This document shows positions 1 to 6,198 of a stretch of DNA of 12,152 bases, one piece after another. Below the pieces are notes generated by a model. The model searched no databases. It saw nothing but the letters and a program-made list of their open reading frames with translations, and was not told where the DNA came from. The stretch spans positions 1 through 12,152 of the forward strand of contig CAIRNW010000346.1 of assembly GCA_903879995.1 (NCBI GenBank), in the 5' to 3' direction. The position numbers and the translations under genes are program-made. How positions within the stretch are numbered: position 1 is the stretch's first letter; every line of letters begins with the position of its first letter. The stretch is from an uncultured Bacteroidota bacterium. Lineage in GTDB: Bacteria; Bacteroidota; Bacteroidia; Chitinophagales; Chitinophagaceae.

Positions 1-8
1 ATTGTTAT

Positions 9-362
9 TCAATACTTATGACCTCCTTTGTCAGCTAACTTTTTACAAGAAATCGGCAGTCGTTTATAAGCATCAGCGTTTGCTAATACATCATCCGCAT
101 CATAGCCGGTATTGGAGATCATAGTTTTAACCTGTTCTATATCTGTTCTATCAGTAAGGAACTTTAGGCGGGCTTCCCCTTTTCGGTAGTTTACAACAAA
201 TTCTATCACCCCATCCAACCTCTTTACCTGGTATTCTAATCTGTTTTTACATTGAATACAAAGGGCTTGAGGAATTTTGACAGTTGCTGTCACAACTGGT
301 TTTACTTGCGCAAAACATAATTGCACGCAGACAAAAAAGAATAGTAAAAGTATATATCGCAT
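9..362 (-). CDS. Small exported heavy-metal-associated (HMA) domain protein
   Basis: The 117-residue product starts with a basic residue and a hydrophobic stretch ending in CFA-Q, a signal peptide with likely cleavage after residue 18, so the mature protein should be periplasmic or secreted. Residues 24-90 fit the compact beta-alpha-beta HMA fold of copper chaperones. The CxxC pair (C35, C38, in LCIQCK) sits where the metal-binding GMxCxxC motif of that family lies, but the usual Met and the residues before it are replaced. The C-terminal tail adds another Cys and a His. It starts 11 nt after the pyrE stop, so the two are probably co-transcribed, though no functional link to pyrimidine synthesis is evident. 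A role in binding or passing Cu(I) or a similar soft metal is inferred from the motif only; such exported HMA-like proteins are common in Bacteroidota and mostly uncharacterised. Confidence 0.8.
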   Translation of the reverse strand: MRYILLLFFFVCVQLCFAQVKPVVTATVKIPQALCIQCKNRLEYQVKRLDGVIEFVVNYRKGEARLKFLTDRTDIEQVKTMISNTGYDADDVLANADAYKRLPISCKKLADKGGHKY

Positions 363-373
363 GGGTCAATTAG

Positions 374-1003
374 TTAGATTGTCCAAGTGGAGGGATTCTC
401 TCTCCATTTCTCCAATAATGAAAGCTGCTCCTTGTCAATAAGACCAGTTGAAGCTGCCAATGCTATTAATGTAGGATAATCTGTCAAGGAAGTGTAATTA
501 ATACCTCTTTGTGCAAACTGTTCACTTGCTGCTGGAAACCCGTAATTAAAAATTGAAACCATCCCAATAATATCCAGTCCTTTTTCAACCAACGCATCCA
601 CGGCTTGAAGGCTACTTTTTCCTGTTGAAACCAGATCTTCTACCACTAACACCTTCTGCCCTGCTTGAAAATCACCTTCGATCTGATTTCCCAAGCCATG
701 CTCTTTGGGTTTAGGACGAACATAAATAAAGGGAAGCTTAAGCTGGTCTGCAGCCATCGCACCCCAGGGTATTCCTGCAGTGGCTACTCCGGCAAGTAAT
801 GTTGCCGCTTCATATTTTTCAAAAATTACATTGCACAACTCAGACTTAATATAATCCCTAACATAGGGGAAAGAGAGTACTTTTCGATTATCGCAATAAA
901 TAGGACTTTTCCAACCGCTGGCCCAAGTAAATGGGTGCGTAGGATTTAATTGAACTGCTTTAACTTGTAAAAGTTTTTCAGCAATAAGAGTTGCATCTCG
1001 CAT
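374..1003 (-). CDS. pyrE: Orotate phosphoribosyltransferase
   Basis: PyrE converts orotate and PRPP to orotidine 5'-monophosphate, the fifth step of de novo UMP synthesis, in the cytoplasm. The 209-residue length is normal for the bacterial enzyme. The PRPP-binding motif of type I phosphoribosyltransferases is at residues 118-130 (VLVVEDLVSTGKS). The mobile catalytic loop lies at about 96-110, with K98, K100 and H102 in RPKPKEHG. FTWASGWKSPIYCDNR near residues 25-40 is the typical OPRTase substrate region. The ATG at 1003 gives the standard N-terminus. A TATTTTTG box ends four bases before this ATG, which suggests a leaderless or almost leaderless transcript. It is transcribed away from the Nudix gene and followed by the HMA protein gene. 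Other pyrimidine genes (pyrR, pyrB) lie 0.9-2.4 kb away on the same strand, separated by coaD and the Nudix gene. Confidence 0.97.
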   Translation of the reverse strand: MRDATLIAEKLLQVKAVQLNPTHPFTWASGWKSPIYCDNRKVLSFPYVRDYIKSELCNVIFEKYEAATLLAGVATAGIPWGAMAADQLKLPFIYVRPKPKEHGLGNQIEGDFQAGQKVLVVEDLVSTGKSSLQAVDALVEKGLDIIGMVSIFNYGFPAASEQFAQRGINYTSLTDYPTLIALAASTGLIDKEQLSLLEKWRENPSTWTI

Positions 1004-1007
1004 AGCT

Positions 1008-1015
1008 CAAAAATA
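1008..1015 (-). promoter_or_regulatory. Candidate -7 box (TATTTTTG) of pyrE
   Basis: Read on the minus strand this is TATTTTTG, a full match to the Bacteroidota -7 consensus TAnnTTTG. It is followed by AGCT and then the pyrE ATG, so transcription would start at or within a few bases of the start codon. No convincing TTTG-like -33 box lies about 20 bases upstream, so the call rests on the -7 match and its position between divergent genes. Confidence 0.4.
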
Positions 1016-1052
1016 AGAAAATGCTGGAGCATAGTGATTAAAAATTACCAGT

Positions 1053-1481
1053 ATGACAAATAAAATACAAGCGGGAGGTGGTCTAGTAATCAATGAAAAA
1101 AATGAAATACTTTTTATCTATCGTCGACAAAAATGGGATCTCCCCAAAGGAAAATTGGACATTGGGGAAAATATAGAAGAGTGCGCCATACGCGAAGTGA
1201 TGGAAGAGACGGGAATCAAGAATTTGACAATCGGAAATTTATTGGTAATAACTACACATACCTACGAGGAAAAAGGTGTTTCAGTACAAAAAGAGACGCA
1301 TTGGTTTTTAATGAATGCAACTACTCTTGACAATCCGATTTTCACCCCACAGCTCGAAGAGGATATCGAAAAAATTGAATGGGTGCCATTCGATAAGATT
1401 GAAGAGTATTTGGCAAATAGTTACAACACAATTCGTTTGGTCTTAAGCGCCTGGGATAGACCGAGCAATGACATCGGGTAA
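1053..1481 (+). CDS. Nudix (MutT-type) hydrolase
   Basis: The 142-residue protein carries a complete Nudix box at residues 33-55: G33, E39, R47, E48, E51, E52 and G54 all fit GX5EX7REUXEEXGU. The glutamates coordinate the divalent metal for hydrolysis of a nucleoside diphosphate linked to another group. The substrate cannot be read from the box; ADP-ribose, oxidised dNTPs, dinucleoside polyphosphates and diphosphoinositol-type compounds are all possible in this family. It is the only plus-strand gene in the window. It diverges from pyrE across a 49-nt gap and its last 39 nt overlap the 3' end of coaD tail to tail. The start context AAAAATTACCAGT-ATG has no Shine-Dalgarno sequence, as usual for this phylum. 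No clear TAnnTTTG box was found before it. Confidence 0.93.
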   Translation: MTNKIQAGGGLVINEKNEILFIYRRQKWDLPKGKLDIGENIEECAIREVMEETGIKNLTIGNLLVITTHTYEEKGVSVQKETHWFLMNATTLDNPIFTPQLEEDIEKIEWVPFDKIEEYLANSYNTIRLVLSAWDRPSNDIG

Positions 1482-1916
1482 GAATGGAGAGGCATCTCCC
1501 CCATTCCTAATAATATCTCTAACAATTGTAGAGGCCACGGAGGTATACTTGGGCTCCCCTGTTAAAAAGATTGTTTCAATAGTGGGGTCCAGGGTGCGGT
1601 TTGCATCAGCAATCGTTTTTTCATATTCAAAATCACTGACGTAGCGTATTCCACGTAAAATAAAATGAGATTCAATTTTTTTACAATATTCTACTGTCAA
1701 TCCATCATAAATAGCCCCTTGAACCCTGGGTTCGTCTTTATATATTTCCTGTATCCATGCTAAACGCTGTTCTGGCGTAAACATAGGGCCTTTGGCGGCA
1801 TTCAGGCCAATCCCAACTATAATTTTATCAAAGAGCGGTAAAGCCCGATTGATAATATCGACGTGACCAAGAGTAAGTGGATCAAAAGTGCCCGGAAAGA
1901 GACAGATACGATTCAT
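1443..1916 (-). CDS. coaD: Phosphopantetheine adenylyltransferase
   Basis: CoaD transfers AMP from ATP to 4'-phosphopantetheine to form dephospho-CoA, the penultimate step of coenzyme A synthesis. I chose the ATG at 1916 (MNRICLFPGTFDP), giving 157 residues, the usual family length. The open frame continues to an ATG at 1988, but that would add 24 unrelated residues and overlap pyrB. The nucleotidyltransferase motif is at residues 9-18 (GTFDPLTLGH, with the conserved T/HxGH), and the second signature TSVASTIVRD corresponds to the family's ISSTxVR element. The start lies 10 nt after the pyrB stop, so coaD appears to be the last gene of the pruA-pyrR-pyrB-coaD run. Its 3' end overlaps the convergent Nudix gene by 39 nt, leaving no intergenic space for a terminator. 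Confidence 0.96.
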   Translation of the reverse strand: MNRICLFPGTFDPLTLGHVDIINRALPLFDKIIVGIGLNAAKGPMFTPEQRLAWIQEIYKDEPRVQGAIYDGLTVEYCKKIESHFILRGIRYVSDFEYEKTIADANRTLDPTIETIFLTGEPKYTSVASTIVRDIIRNGGDASPFLPDVIARSIPGA

Positions 1917-1926
1917 AGGAATCTTT

Positions 1927-2859
1927 TTATTCGGCAACCGACCGACCAGAGAGCAAATATAACACTGCCATTCGAACGGCAACTCCATTTTCCACTTGTT
2001 GTAGTATAATGGACTGTTTACTATCAGCTACATCACTATTCAACTCAACCCCACGATTAATGGGGCCAGGATGCATGATAACAATATCTTTATTTAAACT
2101 ATCCAGTAAATCTCGGCTAATCCCATACGCTAGATTGTATTCACGTAAAGAGGAAAACAATACCTGATTTTGCCGCTCCAATTGTATTCTTAAAACATTG
2201 GCCACATCACACCACTCTAAGGTTTCTTTTAAATTATAACTTACATCAACCCCTAAAGCTTGTGCAATATGTTTGGGTATTAAAGTTGGGGGTCCACAAA
2301 CTACAACTGAGGCACCCATTTTTTTCAAGAGGTAGATATTGCTCTGTGCAACTCGGCTATGCATGATATCTCCAATCAACGCTACTTTTCGACCCGCCAA
2401 GGATCCGGTTTTTTCTTGAATGGAAAAAGCATCCAATAAGGCTTGTGTTGGGTGTTCATTGATACCATCTCCTGCATTTACGATTGCAGCGGGAATATGT
2501 TCTGCTAAAAAATGAGGAGCACCACTCGCACTGTGACGCATCACCACCATATCCACTTTCATGGATAAAATATTATTCACTGTATCCAATAAAGTTTCAC
2601 CTTTTGCCGCAGAGGAGGCGGAGGCAGTAAAATTGATGATGTCAGCGCTTAATCTTTTTTCAGCCAACTCAAACGAAATACGAGTTCGAGTTGAGTTTTC
2701 ATAAAAAAGGTTTACAATAGTTACCTCTCGTAATGAAGGAACTTTCTTTACAGGTCGCTGTAAAACTTCTTTGAATTGTTGCGCGGTAGATAAAATGAGG
2801 GAAATATCTTCCTGAGTGAGATTTTTAATGCCCAGCAGATGTTTGGTGGATAGTTGCAT
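1927..2859 (-). CDS. pyrB: Aspartate carbamoyltransferase, catalytic chain
   Basis: PyrB condenses carbamoyl phosphate and aspartate to carbamoyl aspartate, the committed step of pyrimidine synthesis. The 310-residue length is typical of the catalytic chain. The carbamoyl-phosphate-binding motif STRTR is at residues 56-60, the mobile-loop Lys is in AAKGET (K86), HPTQALLD is at 136-143, and HPGPINRG near the C-terminus is part of the aspartate site. No regulatory chain (pyrI) is adjacent, so allosteric control through a separate subunit is not indicated here. The gene begins 22 nt after the pyrR stop and ends 10 nt before coaD, consistent with one operon. The upstream gap is A/T-rich, with no Shine-Dalgarno sequence and no room for a PyrR-type attenuator. 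Confidence 0.97.
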   Translation of the reverse strand: MQLSTKHLLGIKNLTQEDISLILSTAQQFKEVLQRPVKKVPSLREVTIVNLFYENSTRTRISFELAEKRLSADIINFTASASSAAKGETLLDTVNNILSMKVDMVVMRHSASGAPHFLAEHIPAAIVNAGDGINEHPTQALLDAFSIQEKTGSLAGRKVALIGDIMHSRVAQSNIYLLKKMGASVVVCGPPTLIPKHIAQALGVDVSYNLKETLEWCDVANVLRIQLERQNQVLFSSLREYNLAYGISRDLLDSLNKDIVIMHPGPINRGVELNSDVADSKQSIILQQVENGVAVRMAVLYLLSGRSVAE

Positions 2860-2881
2860 TAAAAATCAAAATTAAGGGAAA

Positions 2882-3409
2882 TTATTGATTTAGTAGAACT
2901 ACTTGAGGCTCATTATCCTGTGAGATAAGCAGCTTTAATTTATCAGATCGGTTCGAAGGAATGGCAATGCCCGTGTAATCAGGCTGAATGGGAAACTGCC
3001 GATGTTCTTTACGATCAACAAGAACACATAATTGAACCCGTTCTGGACGTCCATAATCAAATAAGGCATCTAAAGCAGCTTTTATGGTACGTCCAGTAAA
3101 TAAGACGTCGTCCACAAGAATTACAGTTTTGCCCTCAATAGAAAAAGGTAAATGCATGGGATCTGGCGCAAGAATTTTATTTCTGACATCGTCTCGATAA
3201 AAAGTAATGTCAAGCTTGCCATGCTTTAGTGAACCTGCCTGCTTATCATTTTTTAATAATCGATCATATAAGAATTGAGATACAACTGCGCCTCCTTGCT
3301 GTATTCCCACAATTACAGTAGATGAATAATCGAGATTAGAAGCTCCAATAGCCGCCGCTAATTGATCAAGCTTATCATATACCTCTTTATTATTTAATAT
3401 AACCTGCAC
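2882..3409 (-). CDS. pyrR: PyrR family bifunctional pyrimidine regulator / uracil phosphoribosyltransferase
   Basis: PyrR proteins have uracil phosphoribosyltransferase activity, and in Firmicutes they bind pyr mRNA to cause attenuation. The 175-residue product has the PRPP motif at 96-108 (VILVDDVLFTGRT), the N-terminal GIQQGG loop at 35-40, and the PyrR-typical block VLVDRKEHRQFP. The start codon is GTG at 3409. It is the only sensible start, since the next Met lies far inside the domain. The GTG is in the same frame as pruA, two codons after its TAA. Linkage to pyrB supports a role in pyrimidine metabolism. No leader with a terminator/antiterminator is visible in the 6-nt gap before it or the 22-nt gap after it. 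RNA-based regulation is therefore not shown here; the protein may act on a distant target or mainly as an enzyme. Confidence 0.92.
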   Translation of the reverse strand: MQVILNNKEVYDKLDQLAAAIGASNLDYSSTVIVGIQQGGAVVSQFLYDRLLKNDKQAGSLKHGKLDITFYRDDVRNKILAPDPMHLPFSIEGKTVILVDDVLFTGRTIKAALDALFDYGRPERVQLCVLVDRKEHRQFPIQPDYTGIAIPSNRSDKLKLLISQDNEPQVVLLNQ

Positions 3410-3415
3410 AGCTTT

Positions 3416-5047
3416 TTATTTTTCTTGAAGAAAAGGATATTTAAAATCTGTAGGCGGATTGAAAGTTTCTTTAATAGTTCTGGCACTTAACCAACGATAT
3501 AAATTCAATTGTGAACCAGCTTTATCATTGGTGCCAGAGGCTCGACCTCCACCAAATGGTTGTTGACCAACCACGGCTCCTGTTGGCTTATCATTGATAT
3601 AAAAATTACCCGCCGCATTCCTAAGTTTTGCAGTAGCCAACTCAATTGCTTTTCTATCTTGCGCAATAATAGATCCAGTTAGAGCATAGGGAGAAGTGGA
3701 GTCCACCAGCTCAAGTGCTCTATCAAAATTTGAAGCGGGATAAACATAAATAGTAAGTACCGGACCAAATATTTCTTCGCACATGGTGATAGACTTCGGA
3801 TTCTTCGTTTCAATAACAGTAGGCTGAATGAAATAGCCCTCTTTATCATCACACTTACCCCCTACCAATATCTTAGACTTTGGATCTTTCTTGGCCTTTT
3901 CAATATAATTTTTAATGGTTTGATAACTCTTGGCATCAATTACCGCATTGATGAAATTTGAAAAATCTTCTACAGATCCCATTTTAAATTGACGAATCCC
4001 GGCAATGAGTTTCTTTTTGACTTCCTCTGCAATATTAGACGGGATATAGGCTCTGGAGGCAGCAGAACATTTTTGCCCCTGAAATTCAAAGGCGCCACGT
4101 AATAGTGCGGTCGCTAAAACATCGGGATCAGCACTTTTATGAGCTAGCACAAAATCCTTTCCCCCTGTTTCGCCAACTATTCTTGGATAGGACTTATAGC
4201 GGCTTATATTTTTCCCAATGGTCTCCCACATGGCATTAAATACTTGTGTAGACCCCGTGAAATGCACACCTGCAAAATCCGGATGCGAAAAACAAACTTC
4301 ACCAACTGCTGGACCGTCTACATAAATGAGATTGATAACCCCATCAGGCAACCCCGCCTCTTTTAATATTCGTAAGGTTAATTGTGCAGAATAAATCTGT
4401 GTATAGGCGCATTTCCAAACGACCACATTTCCACATAATGCCGCAGAAGCAGGTAGATTTCCTCCAATGGCAGTGAAATTAAAAGGAGTGATGGCTAGTA
4501 CAAAACCTTCTAGTGCACGGTACTCTGATCGATTGTGAATACCGGGGCTACTGATGGGCTGTTGTTTATAGATTTCGCTGAGATAGTGTACGTTAAAGCG
4601 TAAAAAGTCAATCAACTCACAGGCCGCATCTATCTCCGCTTGAAATGCATTTTTACTTTGTCCAAGCATGGTAGCTGCATTGATATAAGGCCTGTATTTG
4701 GTGGCTAATAAATCTGCAGCTTTTAAAAATATATGAGCACGACTTTCCCAAGATAAATTTGCCCATTCTTGTTTAGCCGCTAATGCAGCTTCGATGGCTT
4801 GCTGCACATGCTTGGCTTCCCCCTTATGAAAATATCCTAATAAGTGCTTTTTTTCATGCGGAGGATGAATAGCAATTTTTTGACCAGAACGAACTTCTTT
4901 AGATCCTATATACTGGGGTATATCTGCTACCTGGGATTTTAAATCTTTAATGGCGGCCTTGAGTCGGATTTTCTCAGGAGATCCAGGTCCATAATTTAAA
5001 ACGGGTTCGTTAGCTGGTAGTGGATAAGAAAAAGTGCCCAATGACAT
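3416..5047 (-). CDS. pruA: L-glutamate gamma-semialdehyde dehydrogenase (1-pyrroline-5-carboxylate dehydrogenase)
   Basis: This enzyme oxidises glutamate-5-semialdehyde, in equilibrium with pyrroline-5-carboxylate, to glutamate with NAD+, the second step of proline catabolism. The 543-residue length matches the stand-alone (non-PutA) P5C dehydrogenase form common in Bacteroidota and eukaryotes. The ALDH features are in order: substrate/cofactor segment ITPFNFTAIGGNLPA (186-200), FTGSTQVF (263-270), general-base Glu293 in VGETGGKDF, and catalytic Cys327 in FQGQKCSAASRAY. One oddity is that the usual WKPS cofactor motif reads WKCA at 211-214, keeping the Lys but not the Pro or Ser. It sits 38 nt after prfB and 6 nt before pyrR, so it probably leads or shares the pyrR-pyrB-coaD transcript. 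No proline dehydrogenase (putA/prodh) gene is in the window. Confidence 0.95.
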   Translation of the reverse strand: MSLGTFSYPLPANEPVLNYGPGSPEKIRLKAAIKDLKSQVADIPQYIGSKEVRSGQKIAIHPPHEKKHLLGYFHKGEAKHVQQAIEAALAAKQEWANLSWESRAHIFLKAADLLATKYRPYINAATMLGQSKNAFQAEIDAACELIDFLRFNVHYLSEIYKQQPISSPGIHNRSEYRALEGFVLAITPFNFTAIGGNLPASAALCGNVVVWKCAYTQIYSAQLTLRILKEAGLPDGVINLIYVDGPAVGEVCFSHPDFAGVHFTGSTQVFNAMWETIGKNISRYKSYPRIVGETGGKDFVLAHKSADPDVLATALLRGAFEFQGQKCSAASRAYIPSNIAEEVKKKLIAGIRQFKMGSVEDFSNFINAVIDAKSYQTIKNYIEKAKKDPKSKILVGGKCDDKEGYFIQPTVIETKNPKSITMCEEIFGPVLTIYVYPASNFDRALELVDSTSPYALTGSIIAQDRKAIELATAKLRNAAGNFYINDKPTGAVVGQQPFGGGRASGTNDKAGSQLNLYRWLSARTIKETFNPPTDFKYPFLQEK

Positions 5048-5085
5048 AAGAGTAGTTTATCGTGTTGTTTATAAAGGTACAAAAG

Positions 5086-6181
5086 TTAAGACTGCTTGCT
5101 GTCTTTTTCACTCATCAAGTAGGCTTTAATGAAACCATCTAAATCACCATCCATAACAGGCTGTACATTTCCCACTTCAAAATCAGTACGATGATCTTTA
5201 ATCATTTTGTAAGGATGAAAAACATAACTACGTATTTGACTGCCCCACTCGATCTTCTTTTTAGTGCTATTCACTGCGTCTCTGATTTCATTACGTTTTC
5301 TGAGCTCCTCCTCATAGAGTCTACTTTTTAACATGGTCATTGCCTTTTCACGGTTACCAAGCTGTGATCTTTCTGTCTGGCAAACCACTACAATACCCGT
5401 GGGTAAATGCGTTAGCATCACTTTGGTCTCTACCTTGTTTACGTTTTGTCCACCTGCACCACCACTTCTGGCCGTCTCCATCTTGACATCAGCATCTTTT
5501 ACCTCGATGTTAATAGTATCATCTACCAAGGGGTACACGAAAACAGAAGAAAAGGAAGTATGTCTACGAGCGTTGCTGTCAAAGGGCGAAATTCGAACTA
5601 ACCGATGTACGCCACTTTCCGCTTTTAAAAAACCATAGGCAAATGGACCTTCAAACTGCAACGTACAGGTTTTTATACCGGCTCCATCTCCCCATACCCA
5701 ATCAAGTTCGGTAACTTTCCATCCTTGCTTTTCCCCATACATACGATACATCCTGGCTAGCATTTCGGCCCAATCTTGACTCTCAGTACCACCCGCTCCA
5801 GAGTTTATTTGTAAAACTGCAGGAAGTTCATCCTCAGGTTCATTTAAGGTTGCCTTAAACTCCGCATCATCCAGCAAGTTTTGAGCTTTATCATAAGCCT
5901 CCTGCGCCTCCTCTTCAGGAGCATCTCCGGATTTCCAAAATTCAAAGAGAACGGCAAAATCCTCGACAGATTGTTCAGCTGTGCTATAAATACCAACCCA
6001 ATATTCATTGAGTTTGATATTCTTCATGATTTCGGTGGCACGCTTATTGTCGTCCCAAAAACCCGGGCTTAGTGAAAGTTGTTTGTCTTGTGCAATTTTT
6101 TGAAGTCGGTTCTCGACGTCAAAGAAACCTCCTTATCCCGATAACGCGGGACCGCATGTCCTGTAATTTTTCAATTGTCAT
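5086..6181 (-). CDS. prfB: Peptide chain release factor 2, expressed by programmed +1 frameshift
   Basis: RF2 recognises UGA and UAA and triggers peptide release in the ribosome. A zero-frame ORF starts at the ATG at 6181 and runs 20 codons ([20 protein letters not shown]) to an in-frame TGA at 6121-6119. Skipping the T at 6121 joins it to the +1 frame, which begins GAC GTC GAG and continues without interruption to 5086. The joined product is 364 residues, close to the 365 of E. coli RF2. It places the stop-codon-recognition tripeptide SPF at 198-200 and the catalytic GGQ at 243-245, both seven residues earlier than in E. coli. A naive call would start at the internal ATG at 6027 and lose 51 residues of domain 1. 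It lies 17 nt after the Smr-domain gene, with its own TATTTTTG box, and 38 nt before pruA. Expression should be autoregulated, since low RF2 favours the shift. Confidence 0.97.
6118..6133 (-). promoter_or_regulatory. prfB programmed +1 frameshift (recoding) site
   Basis: On the minus strand the site reads AGG AGG TTT CTT TGA C. It has a perfect internal Shine-Dalgarno (AGGAGG, 6133-6128), a three-base spacer, the slippery Leu codon CTT (6124-6122) and the TGA stop followed by C. The arrangement and spacing are the same as in E. coli prfB (AGGGGG TAT CTT TGA C). The peptidyl-tRNA slips from CTT to TTT and reading resumes at GAC. Confidence 0.95.
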
Positions 6182-6185
6182 GCTG

Positions 6186-6193
6186 CAAAAATA
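6186..6193 (-). promoter_or_regulatory. Candidate -7 box (TATTTTTG) of prfB
   Basis: The minus strand reads TATTTTTG, then CAGC, then the prfB ATG. The box, the four-base spacing and the predicted leaderless start repeat exactly what is seen at pyrE. It lies between the stop of the Smr gene and prfB. No good TTTG-like -33 element is visible about 20 bases upstream, so this is a position-supported candidate only. Confidence 0.4.
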
Positions 6194-6198
6194 GCTGA

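Noticed and set aside
1917..1988. 24-residue N-terminal extension of coaD
   Set aside because: It would overlap the end of pyrB and precede the conserved MNRICLFPGTFDP start; the family begins at the ATG at 1916.
5333..5638. Plus-strand 101-codon frame
   Set aside because: Fully antisense to the conserved GGQ/SPF region of prfB and without family features.
5898..5915. Two AGGAGG-like motifs on the minus strand inside prfB
   Set aside because: They encode the Glu-rich EEEAQEA stretch and are not followed by a stop or start codon at useful spacing.
5086..6027. prfB as a 313-residue gene starting at the internal ATG at 6027
   Set aside because: It omits 51 residues of RF2 domain 1; the upstream +1 frame and the canonical shift site restore the normal length.
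6119..6121. The prfB in-frame TGA as a disabling mutation or sequencing error
   Set aside because: It is embedded in the full canonical AGGAGG-N3-CTT-TGA-C context, so it is a programmed site.
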